Assembly (NCBI GenBank): GCA_043228905.1
Contig: JBHGNT010000021.1
Location: 10,478,001-10,542,000 of the forward strand
Length of the DNA: 64,000 bases
Origin: Azolla caroliniana
Taxonomy: Eukaryota; Polypodiophyta
Direction of reading: 5' to 3'
Positions 42,244 to 50,240 of this stretch are shown here, piece by piece. The translations under genes and the position numbers were made by a program. Each line of letters opens with the position of its first letter. The stretch's first letter is position 1. The notes below the pieces were generated by a model. That model searched no databases. It saw nothing but the letters and a program-made list of their open reading frames with translations, and had not been told where the DNA came from.

Positions 42244-43454
42244 TACCTCCGGTCAACAAGTTTTAGATCCTCCGAATTGATTTTGCCGTTTTCTTCGCAC
42301 TCGAAGACCGTCGGCCAAAACCCAGCTCCTGGCTTGATCATTTTAAGATTCTCCTTTCCAACTCGTATCCCGGCCGAAGCAACATAGTGCATAGCTTCCA
42401 CATGCCCTGCATCTTCCTCTTCTACAATCTTTTTCAGCCCACCTCTTCCGAAGTTCACTCGTAGTGGCTTCCAGGTCTCGCTCGAGTGAATCATGTTGCC
42501 GTCCAAGTAGACGACATTCTTGCGGATTGCATCTTGCAAGTCAGCGCATTCCCTTCGTGAGTGCTCGAAGCTGTCACACCACACACATCTATATGCTTCT
42601 TTTCCCTTCGGCCCGCACCGACCTAAGTTGGCCAGTGGTACTGCTTCAAACTTCTTGGAGAGCTCTTCGATTATAGAGTCCTCCATCACTTTCTTGTCGA
42701 AATTGTTGATCGGCTTGTTAGGCTCGACCGTCGCAGGTGCTTTCCTCCTCCATGTTTGTAGATTCTCCATATCAGTTTCCTCTTGCCATTGTCGACGCTT
42801 ATCAAGACGGCTACAAGCCTTCTTCATCGTCGTCCAGTCCACTACCAAGCCATTTGGTTGCGTTTCGTCCTCTAAAAAACCGCCCAATTCTCGCTGGTCT
42901 TTTGTATCCACCGCCTTTAGGAATAGCAAGACTTTATCTCCATCGAGAACTCGTTGATCAACACTCGGAAGTTGGTTGTACTTCTGGTCGAATTCCGCAT
43001 ATACTCTCGATGCACACAGATTCTTTCCTTTCTTCTCGATCCAAGACATTAGCGTATGTCGAGTCATCCGTGATGCGTCTTCGAGCAAGTATTCAGCGAG
43101 AAGCGCCTTTTCGAACTCCGCCCAAGTTGCATGCTCGTTTTGGATCTCCATGATGCACTCGCGGATCCCTAGTTTCACCACACGTTTGAAGCTAGAAATT
43201 TGTTTGAGATCATTGACATCCCTTTGTTGCATCTCATTCCGATAGGTAGCAAGAAAATCTGTGATGTTCTTGCCACCAAATCGTCTAGCTATCTCAACCG
43301 TACGATCAACAACTTTATCGATTAAAGCTTCCCGATCTCCCACCTTCAGCATGTATTCCACTATGGACACCATGCCTTTCGTTAATTCCTCTCCTTGAGT
43401 TCTGCTTGTGGAAGCCATCGTTGCACTTGATATCCTCCCTACCGCCTCTTTCAC
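42243..43454 (-). CDS. Gypsy-H gag, intact frame
   Basis: 403 uninterrupted codons on the minus strand, from ATG 43454 (an alternative ATG at 43418 starts MASTSRTQG). The N-terminal half has RRFGGKNITDFLATYRNEMQ, ECIMEIQNEHATWAEFEKAL and LLAEYLLEDASR, a capsid-type helical domain. LDGDKVLLFLKAVDTKDQRE follows. Near residue 295 the motif CVWCDSFEHSRREC is a perfect CCHC knuckle. KNVVYLDGNMIHSSET and HVEAMHYVASAGIRVGKE match Gypsy-E gag. It stays open although pol is broken. Gag would assemble particles and bind RNA. Confidence 0.8.
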   Translation of the reverse strand: MKEAVGRISSATMASTSRTQGEELTKGMVSIVEYMLKVGDREALIDKVVDRTVEIARRFGGKNITDFLATYRNEMQQRDVNDLKQISSFKRVVKLGIRECIMEIQNEHATWAEFEKALLAEYLLEDASRMTRHTLMSWIEKKGKNLCASRVYAEFDQKYNQLPSVDQRVLDGDKVLLFLKAVDTKDQRELGGFLEDETQPNGLVVDWTTMKKACSRLDKRRQWQEETDMENLQTWRRKAPATVEPNKPINNFDKKVMEDSIIEELSKKFEAVPLANLGRCGPKGKEAYRCVWCDSFEHSRRECADLQDAIRKNVVYLDGNMIHSSETWKPLRVNFGRGGLKKIVEEEDAGHVEAMHYVASAGIRVGKENLKMIKPGAGFWPTVFECEENGKINSEDLKLVDRR

Positions 43455-43473
43455 GTTGGGGGTTCACCAAAGA

Positions 43474-44915
43474 TGTCGTGAAAATACAACGAGGATACAT
43501 GAACTTGAGGCAGGACCCCGGGGCCTCCGACCAGAGGATATCAGATTCGTATGTTTATATTAAACAATTAATGGAAATAAGAAAGATTGACAATTTTCAT
43601 TACCAAGGAAAAGAAAGATTACAATCAATCCCAAGATTGGGATTACAAAAAGTTGAGCTAATGGAGATTGCTAGAGTAATAAATTAGAAGAAACTAAATA
43701 TGGATTCCACAGAAATTTAGGGTTTTTGGCTTGACAAGAGATTTTAGATTTTGAGAGATATGGATTCCGTAGGGAAAAGTAGGGTCTATGAGAGATATGG
43801 CCCGATAAGATAAGAGAGCTAAGAAGGAAAAGAAAAGAAAATTTTGAGAGATAATGGAATAATCTGCCATTCTCCGTTGATCCTCCTCCCCATGTTACTT
43901 TGCCTCCCCACTTTTAGTTGCATTTATTTTTAGTTGCATGCCTTTTTCTTTTAGTTGCATCTATTTTTAGTTGCATTTATTTTTAGTTGCATGCCTTTTT
44001 CTTTTAGTTGCATCTATTTTTAGTTGCATGCTTTTTTCTTTTAGTTGCATGCGACCGTCCACATGACCTTTACTTTAGTTTTCTTTACTTTACTTTAATT
44101 AGCCACATGATCCTATCATATGTCCGTCTCAATCGCTGCCCATCCAATCCGTCTGGTCGACGTCCAGCCTCGTCCGGTTGCCGGTTGTCGGATCTGCCCG
44201 GTTTTCGACACCATCCAATTGCCGATTTCGCCGGCTCCGATTTGAGTACCGGCCGGTTTCAGTTTGCTTACCGACCGGTTCTGGATTGCTTACCGGCCGG
44301 TTCCGGTTTGCTTTTCGGCCGTTTCTGGTTTGCTTACCGGCCGGTTCCTGTTTGCTTTCCGGCTAGTTCGAGTTTGCTTACCGGTGGGTTCTGGATTGCT
44401 TATCGGCCGGTTTCGGATTGCTTTCCAGCCAGTTCCGGTTTGCTTTCCGACCAAATCTGATTTGCTTACCGGCCGGTTCCGGATTGCTTTCCGACCGGTT
44501 CTGATTTGCTTTCCGGCCGGTTCCGGTTTGCTTACCGACTGGTTCCAAATTGCTTACCAACGGGTTCCGGTTTGCTTTCCGGCCAGTTCTGGTTTTTGGG
44601 AACTTAGCCACATTAATCCATCTAGACAAAGTGGCCAAAGTGCTCTTATCACAAATGAAAAGTGAGGGATCTCAATGTGCTTATATAGCCGGGGCCTTAA
44701 GTTTCCTATCTATGTGGGATAATTCAAAATTCTATTTTCTCTATCTTCTCAAGCTTCATGTCCAACTAACTTGATATGTAGTTGTCTATTTTGTATGTAG
44801 TAAAATGCGTTTTGAAACTCTTGAGTACATCCATATTTCTTTAACAAGCTACTAATCTAATCTAAAATAATTATTTCATTATTCTTTTACATAGTATGTG
44901 AAGATTCATATGACA
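43474..44915 (-). repeat. Gypsy-H 5' LTR
   Basis: 1,442 bp, TGTCGTGAAAATACAACGAGG to GATTCATATGACA. It aligns with 37001-38123 apart from longer TTTAGTTGCAT repeats (43914-44045) and about fifteen 22-bp units (44240-44590). On the minus strand TCTTTGGTGAACCC follows it, a mutated version of the Gypsy-E PBS. Confidence 0.88.
44240..44590. repeat. 22-bp minisatellite in the Gypsy-H 5' LTR, about 15 units
   Basis: Units vary around CCGGTTCCGGTTTGCTTACC with TTGCTT conserved. Three units equal 22 codons, so open frames run through the array. These are not genes. Confidence 0.87.
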
Positions 44916-45640
44916 ACGTCTTGGTCCTACAAGATGCACCAGTACCTGCTCGGGCATGGTAATTGGAGCTATGTCGACAGAGCAAATGACACAGCACTCG
45001 ATTCGACACACAAAGACTTCCCGGTTTGGGAACAATCAGTGAGCAGAGTACTGTACTCCTCCTTGTCTTGTGTGGGTGAATAACTCCTAAGCTACATTCG
45101 GGATGCAAAAACGCCGAAAGACGCTTGGGAAATCTGAAGAAGATTTTTGCCGCAAGCACTACAGCCAGGAAGCTTCAACTCCGACAGGAGCTGAGCAACC
45201 TATGACAACGCGACTTGTCGGTGGCTGATTACACCTCGAAGATAAAAGAGATATGCAACTCCTTAGCCTCTATCGATGTGAATGTGGAGGAAGGCAAGAT
45301 GGTGCAAATCTGTCTCGGGGGACTGGCGTTGAAGTTCGGAGCATTCCGAACTGCGATGTGTACACGGGAGAATACGCCGTCGTTTTTTGACTTACAATCG
45401 ATGCTCTTTGTAGAGGAGAACCACGCGGGTACGTCAACAAGCACGCATGCCGACAACAAGATGTTGTACACGAAGGGAGATAGGCCCTGTGGTCGTGGCG
45501 AAAGAGGCGAGTCGGTGCTCAATGGAGGCGGCTGACGGGATCAAGGAAGAAGGCACCGAAGTGATGTCGACAGCAATTCCGAACCCTTCGGAAACAGGGG
45601 GAGTCGAGGTGACGAGAACCAACAAGGGAAATCTTTCGCG
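44916..45640 (+). pseudogene. Copia-J gag
   Basis: Copia-J begins abruptly after the Gypsy-H LTR, a few codons inside gag (SWSYKMHQYLLGH). It matches Copia-A gag: FPVWEQS, YIRDAKTPKDAW, LQLRQELSNL, VADYTSKIKEICNSLASI and FFDLQSMLFVEENH. A TAA (near 45080), a frameshift near 45130 and a TGA in SNL-QRDL (45203) disable it. The last is at the same codon as in Copia-A. Its 5' LTR and first codons are not found to the left of Gypsy-H. Confidence 0.85.
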
Positions 45641-46396
45641 GAATGCTAGTATTGTGGCAAAAAATGCCACAAGGAGAGGGAGTGCTGGAAGAAGGATGCC
45701 GATTTGGAGAGGACCGGACCCGGATCAGGTTTCGGACAGACCGACAAAGGAAATCGGCAGCGATCGCACTACGCCGAAGGATCCGGAAAAGCCAGAAAAG
45801 GGTCAGCCTTCATGACAAGACACAAAGCGAACTTGATGAAGATGTCCACCCCGAAATCGGATGAGGTGTGGTACGTCAATTGCGGCGCGTCAAACCACAT
45901 GATGTGCCACAAAGAGTGGTTCTCATACCTTGAGAAACCGATGCAACCGGGAGTAGTTGCAACCGGAGACGACACTCCGCATCCGATCGCGAATGTCGGT
46001 TAAGTTCCCCTAAGCCATGTTGGGCAAAAAGGGAAACTCATGAACGTGTTACACATCTCAACAATCACGAAGAATCTAGTGTCGGTCGGGCAGATCATCG
46101 ACCACGGGATGCAAGTTCGGTTCACGCATCTTGGGTGCTTCATCGAAGAAGAAGGCTGAGTTATTGCAGAAGGACGCAGAGACGGAAGGATGTTTATCCT
46201 CGACTCTAGTGACGGTCGCACCACTATGTTCGCGAAATGACAAAAAGTCGAGTCGAATATCGACTTATGGCACAAGCAAATAGGCCACGTCAACTATCAA
46301 CGGCTTCAGGACCTACAATCGAAACAAGTGGTGTTCGGATTGCCCAAATTTAGTGGCCGGAAGGCACGAATTTGTGAAGCCTGCCAGCTAGGGAAG
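45641..46396 (+). pseudogene. Copia-J zinc knuckle, protease and integrase N-terminus
   Basis: A CCHC knuckle can be read at about 45648-45695 (C-x2-C-x4-H-x4-C, with a stop inside the first gap). Copia-A has lost this segment. The protease site reads WYVNCGASNHMM (near 45880): both the catalytic Asp and the Ser are substituted (N-C-G for D-S-G). The GAG-pre-integrase region follows, with the EEEG-stop-VIA shared with Copia-A, LWHKQIGHVNYQRL and CEACQLGK at 46375-46396. A solo LTR cuts the frame there. Confidence 0.85.
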
Positions 46397-47290
46397 TGTT
46401 GGGTGACAGGTCCCTCCGGATGGGAAGGGAGAAGAACAGTGCCGATGAACAAACTCGACCGAGGCCTAAATCGGATGAGGAGTACCCGGCTACGAAAAGC
46501 CGGATGGTGCAGACCCGGTATGAACCGGATGAGGAGTACCCGGCTACGGAGAGCCGGATGGTGCAGACCCGGTATGAATCGGATGAGGAGTACTCGGCTA
46601 CGGAGAGCCGGATGGTGCAGACCCGGTATGAACCGGATGAGGAGTACCCGGCTACGGAGAGCCGGATGGTGCAAACCCGGTATGAACCGGATGAGTACAC
46701 GGCTACGGAGAGCCGGATGGTGCAGACCCGGTATGAACCAGATGAGGAGTACCCGACTACGGAGAGCCGGATGGTGCAGACCCGGTATGAACCGGATGAG
46801 GAATACCCGGCTACGGAGAGCCGGATGGTGCAGACCCGATATGAACCGGATGAAGAGACATATTCGTAAATATGTTTCTGAGAGTCCATCGAGGCTATAC
46901 TTGTAAATAGCCGAAAAGTCATATTAGTATAAATATGACTTAGGGCAAACTTTTAGACAGAGTTGTTGTTGTCATTTTCTTGTTGGTGCAAGAAGAAGAG
47001 AGAGCACGTAACAGTGTATAGAGAGAGAGAGAGAAAGAGGTCGCTGACTCTGTTGTAACCGCCGCCTGTGGCGAAGATCGTGTGCACGAGGTCGTTGCCT
47101 TCGTGAACTCACTGTTTTGTACATTCCAACTTAGTGATAGTTTGCAGCCTGTGGGCTGCCGTGGTTTTTCCCTCTTTCGGTTTTCCACGTAAACATTCTG
47201 TGTACCCTTTTTCTCTCCTTTGTGTCGCGTGTTTTTGTTTCCTATTTCCTGTGTATGAAAAGAATCTCAGTTGCGGCCGAGCGTTGTGCA
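46397..47290 (+). repeat. Solo LTR, Copia-C relative, with tandem array
   Basis: It starts TGTTGGGTGACAGGTCCCTCC, like the Copia-C family LTRs, and ends near GTTGTGCA. It is lengthened by a 54-bp array (46469-46843). Later parts match the family: GTAAATAGCC, AGGGCAAACTTTTAGACAG, a GTGGTTTTTCCC/TTTTCCACGTAAA block. After it, 19 bp (47291-47309) read as the Copia-J integrase continuation of GKQHRLP in degenerate form. This makes it a solo LTR inside Copia-J. The 5-bp duplication is not clean. Confidence 0.72.
46469..46843. repeat. 54-bp tandem array, 7 units
   Basis: The unit starts AACCGGATGAGGAGTACCCG and ends CAGACCCGGTATG. Six units are 54 bp and one is 51 bp; a partial eighth follows. Differences between units are few. 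Because 54 is divisible by three, both strands stay open, giving an 18-residue periodic peptide with no known role. Confidence 0.93.
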
Positions 47291-47309
47291 TAAGGAGCAT
47301 TGAGTTCCC
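47291..47309 (+). pseudogene. Copia-J integrase remnant between two insertions
   Basis: Nineteen bases read Lys-Glu-His-stop-Val-Pro, matching Lys-Gln-His-Arg-Leu-Pro of Copia-A at 16267. They join the solo LTR to the next gypsy LTR. The rest of Copia-J is not found in the window. Confidence 0.5.
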
Positions 47310-47700
47310 TGTTGGCCGGACAGAAGAGCAAGGACAAGTGGGAAGGCGGAGTCGGATCGGATAATAGGAAGTAAATAATAGTAGAATTATTATTCGGAGG
47401 GACGGATCCGGTACAGTTGTACCGATCCGGATCCGAACCGATTCGGATGTCGGTTGCCTAAGCGCACCGATTGTAACCTTGCCGGATGCCTATAAAAGGA
47501 TCCGATGATTTGTAAAAGGCTTTGACGGAAGTAATACAAAAGTAATTATTGCGTGTTTATCTGTATCTTCGTATTGTTTACCGTCTGTGCTTAAATGTAA
47601 TCATCTTACGCGTGTAACCTAGCATCCAATCCTTACCACCCCTTTGGAGAAGTGTCGGATAGACACCTGTGTTGAGGCTAGTCTGGCCAGGCAGACAACA
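47310..47700 (+). repeat. Gypsy-N 5' LTR
   Basis: 391 bp, TGTTGGCCGG to GCAGACAACA, with CTATAAAAGG (about 47490). It is homologous to 4316-4777. Confidence 0.87.
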
Positions 47701-47706
47701 CTATTT

Positions 47707-47720
47707 TGGCGACCACGATT
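47707..47720 (+). other. Gypsy-N primer-binding site
   Basis: TGGCGACCACGATT starts six bases after the LTR. The identical 14-mer occurs on the minus strand at 6581-6594. Confidence 0.75.
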
Positions 47721-47752
47721 CCTGCAAAGTGCAGAGGACAACCGGGGGATGG

Positions 47753-49031
47753 ATGTCTAGACCAAACGACGACCACATCACCGAACGAGGGAGACGATAC
47801 ACCGAACGCGAGCAACGACGGGAAGCCCTGCAGCAAGCCGTCGACGAGATCCGGCGGGATCGGTCATTCTCCAAAACTCTTCGGAGAGTCGCAGAAGAAG
47901 CACTGCAGTTCCGGGTTCTGCAAATCCCCGACGAAGGCAGTAGCATAACAAGCCTCTAGGAGGCGGAAACGATACTACAGACGCTCGCCGGGGGCGACGG
48001 GGACTCGGAAGCATTCGCAACACTTGAGGCGGAGTCGGAAAGCGACGGAAGCGTTGCGTCCCGGTATAAAAGCAGCCACGACACACCAAACGACCCGAGG
48101 GAAGAGGGGTCGGAAGACTCAGTAACACCGGAGCCAGAGGAAGAAATAACCTTGGAGTTCGGTGACCGGCAATCGTCGAGGGAGGCTGACCGGATACCGA
48201 CAACACCCGCGAAGGAACCGAAGGAGCGGATACCGACAACACCCGCGAAGGAACCGAAGGAGCGGATACCGACAACACCCGCGGAGGAACCAAAGGACCG
48301 GACACCGGCGACACCCACGGAGGAACTGAAGGAGCGGATACCGGCACCAACCGCGGAGGAACCAAAGGTTCTCACACCGACGCCAACAACGGATAGAGAG
48401 CAGAGTAAGCAGGAGAGTTAGTTGGACGACACGATGCCGTACCCATACCCAAAGTACCGGGATGAGCTCGACACGGACGCACACGTGTACGCATTCCTCC
48501 AAACATGGGAAGCCAACCATGTCTCCCAAAGACTGACGGAGCCCGAAGCCGAACGATCCAAAGTCGCCGAATTCGGCATGACCTTAGAAGGACCGGCGGC
48601 CCGATGGCACGCAAAGCACTTACCGGGCAACTTTGCCACATTATGCCTTGAAGGCTAGATTCCTCAGGTTTTTTCACAGACAAGTTGAGCAAAGGGAATT
48701 GGTCGGGCAGTTCTACACCACCCGGCAGGAAGAGACCGAGACTGTGCCATAATTCATCATTCGGTTTCAGACCTTGCACAGCCAACTGACGAGAGCACCA
48801 CCCGAAGACGAAGCCAAAGCCGTCTTTTTGGCCGCGCTGAAGAGCCACTTCGAACAATGTGCGGAGTCCTTGATTTCCACACCAGCACAATGGACCAAGT
48901 TATTGATCGGGTTTTAGAAATGGACAAGACTAGCCCCCTCTTGTCGATGGGGGTTCCGGCAGGCCTTACAATGCACAACATGCCTAAATTCGGGCCACTC
49001 AACAGTAGACTGCACCCTGCGGACACAATGT
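47753..49031 (+). pseudogene. Gypsy-N gag
   Basis: ATG 47753 opens MSRPNDDHITERGRR and a charged helix to a stop at 47957. The same region continues with GDSEAFATLEAESESD and a repetitive linker: five units around RIPTTPAKEPKE (48180-48370). After a stop at 48418 comes the capsid part TMPYPYPKYRDELD, AFLQTWEANHVSQRL and MTLEGPAARWHAKHL, stopping at 48656. A frameshifted remainder to 49031 retains FRFQTLHSQL-type sequence. Three stops and at least one shift inactivate it. Confidence 0.82.
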
Positions 49032-50231
49032 ATGATCTGCAACTCTCGAGCCCATACAACGGACCGATGCGAATATAACCTGTTAAATCGGCAGGCAACA
49101 TCGGTTCGACACATAGAACCGTGCAATCAGAACCCGGACGAGGATCGATTCCGGAGAGACGACCGCTACCAACGCGAACGCGATAATAGATACGCTGATA
49201 GAAGACGTGATAACTATGACCGAGAGGAGAAACGCAGAGATAGCTACCCCCGGGACCGGTACGACCGAGACGAATCCTCGGAATACGAACGACGCAGAGA
49301 AGAGAGGCGACAAGGGAACCGAAATTTCCGACGGAATCAGAAGCGTGGATTTTTCCGAAGAGAGGAACGTCGGGAGGCAGCGAGGAATGACAACCCGGCA
49401 TCGGTACCGGATAACCGAAAAACCGAAGACGACCGCCGAAGCATACCCACCCTCCAAACCGGGGACAAAGGAGAAACGAGCAACAGTCACAAGGTGTACT
49501 ATTATTACTGCGGTAAGGAAGGCCACTATAGTAACCAATGCCCAAGCAAAACCAATGACAAGCAACCAGAAGTCAACATGGTTACAACCGAAATAACAGA
49601 AGTACAGCAGGTCACAACCCGGTCAAAGGGAAAGACCGCCGAGTGGGAAGCCCAGGAGGCAATCAGAAAACAAGCGGCGCAATGGATCAAGGAGGCCAAT
49701 GAACAGAATGCGGCAGAAGTAAGAGACCAAAATATGCCAAAAGACGAAGAAATCATACAGGACTGTCAAATCGTGCTGCCATTAGCACGACTACTACAGT
49801 TGGTGCCACGGTTTACGGCAGACTTACAGGCATCCGTGAGCAAACCGAAGCTGACACCAGCACCGGCATTCTTCTCCAACCCGGAGGAAGGACCAGCGGT
49901 GGTCGATACAAGTAGCCCGGCGATCACCGAAATCGTGAAAAGAAAGGAAATTGCTGGAACGATTATTAACGGAGGCTCCGGGGTAAATGTCATCAACCGA
50001 CAGACATGCGATAACCTGGGCATCCGGGAATGGGAACCATGCCCCTTTTGGTTACGCATGGCGGATACCAGCTCAGTCCGACCGACCGGGCTTATCCGGG
50101 ATTTGGAAGTAACGATCGGAGGCCACGTATTCCGGATATCGGCCGTGGTGCTGCAGCTGAATGTACAAGGCGCGTACCCCCTACTGCTAGGACGACCATG
50201 GCTGCGAACGGCGCATATCAAGCAGAACTAG
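49032..50231 (+). CDS. Gypsy-N nucleocapsid and protease frame
   Basis: 399 open codons. Residues 1-140 are highly Arg/Asp/Glu-rich, a basic RNA-binding spacer. YYYYCGKEGHYSNQC (near 49505) is a CCHC knuckle in which the first Cys is replaced by Tyr. A helical linker with TRSKGKTAEWEAQEA follows. The protease site reads TIINGGSGVNVINRQT (near 49965): the catalytic Asp is Asn (Gypsy-D keeps Asp in IIDGGSGVN). LGIREWEPCPFWLRMADTS and a LLLGRPWL end complete the fold. The frame is long, but two catalytic or metal-binding residues are lost, so the protein is probably inactive. Confidence 0.8.
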   Translation: MICNSRAHTTDRCEYNLLNRQATSVRHIEPCNQNPDEDRFRRDDRYQRERDNRYADRRRDNYDREEKRRDSYPRDRYDRDESSEYERRREERRQGNRNFRRNQKRGFFRREERREAARNDNPASVPDNRKTEDDRRSIPTLQTGDKGETSNSHKVYYYYCGKEGHYSNQCPSKTNDKQPEVNMVTTEITEVQQVTTRSKGKTAEWEAQEAIRKQAAQWIKEANEQNAAEVRDQNMPKDEEIIQDCQIVLPLARLLQLVPRFTADLQASVSKPKLTPAPAFFSNPEEGPAVVDTSSPAITEIVKRKEIAGTIINGGSGVNVINRQTCDNLGIREWEPCPFWLRMADTSSVRPTGLIRDLEVTIGGHVFRISAVVLQLNVQGAYPLLLGRPWLRTAHIKQN

Positions 50232-50240
50232 CAAAAGAAC

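Larger units (their letters stand above)
37001..44915 (-). mobile_element. Gypsy-H, decayed relative of Gypsy-E
   Basis: LTRs at 37001-38123 and 43474-44915 flank a minus-strand internal region with the same layout as Gypsy-E: gag, DHG protease, FLDD RT, RNase H, integrase, PPT. The codons are more AT-rich and more damaged than in Gypsy-E. ACGTGT lies before the left LTR and ACGTCT after the right one, a possible imperfect target duplication. The LTRs differ in length because of variable tandem repeats. Confidence 0.87.

Noticed and set aside
46469-46843. Regular direct repeats that might suggest a CRISPR-like array
   Set aside because: The units are contiguous without spacers, and the genome is eukaryotic.
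46350-46922. Periodic open frames on both strands through the 54-bp array, suggesting a repeat protein
   Set aside because: A tandem unit divisible by three keeps any frame open. The array lies in an LTR and has no start context or relatives.
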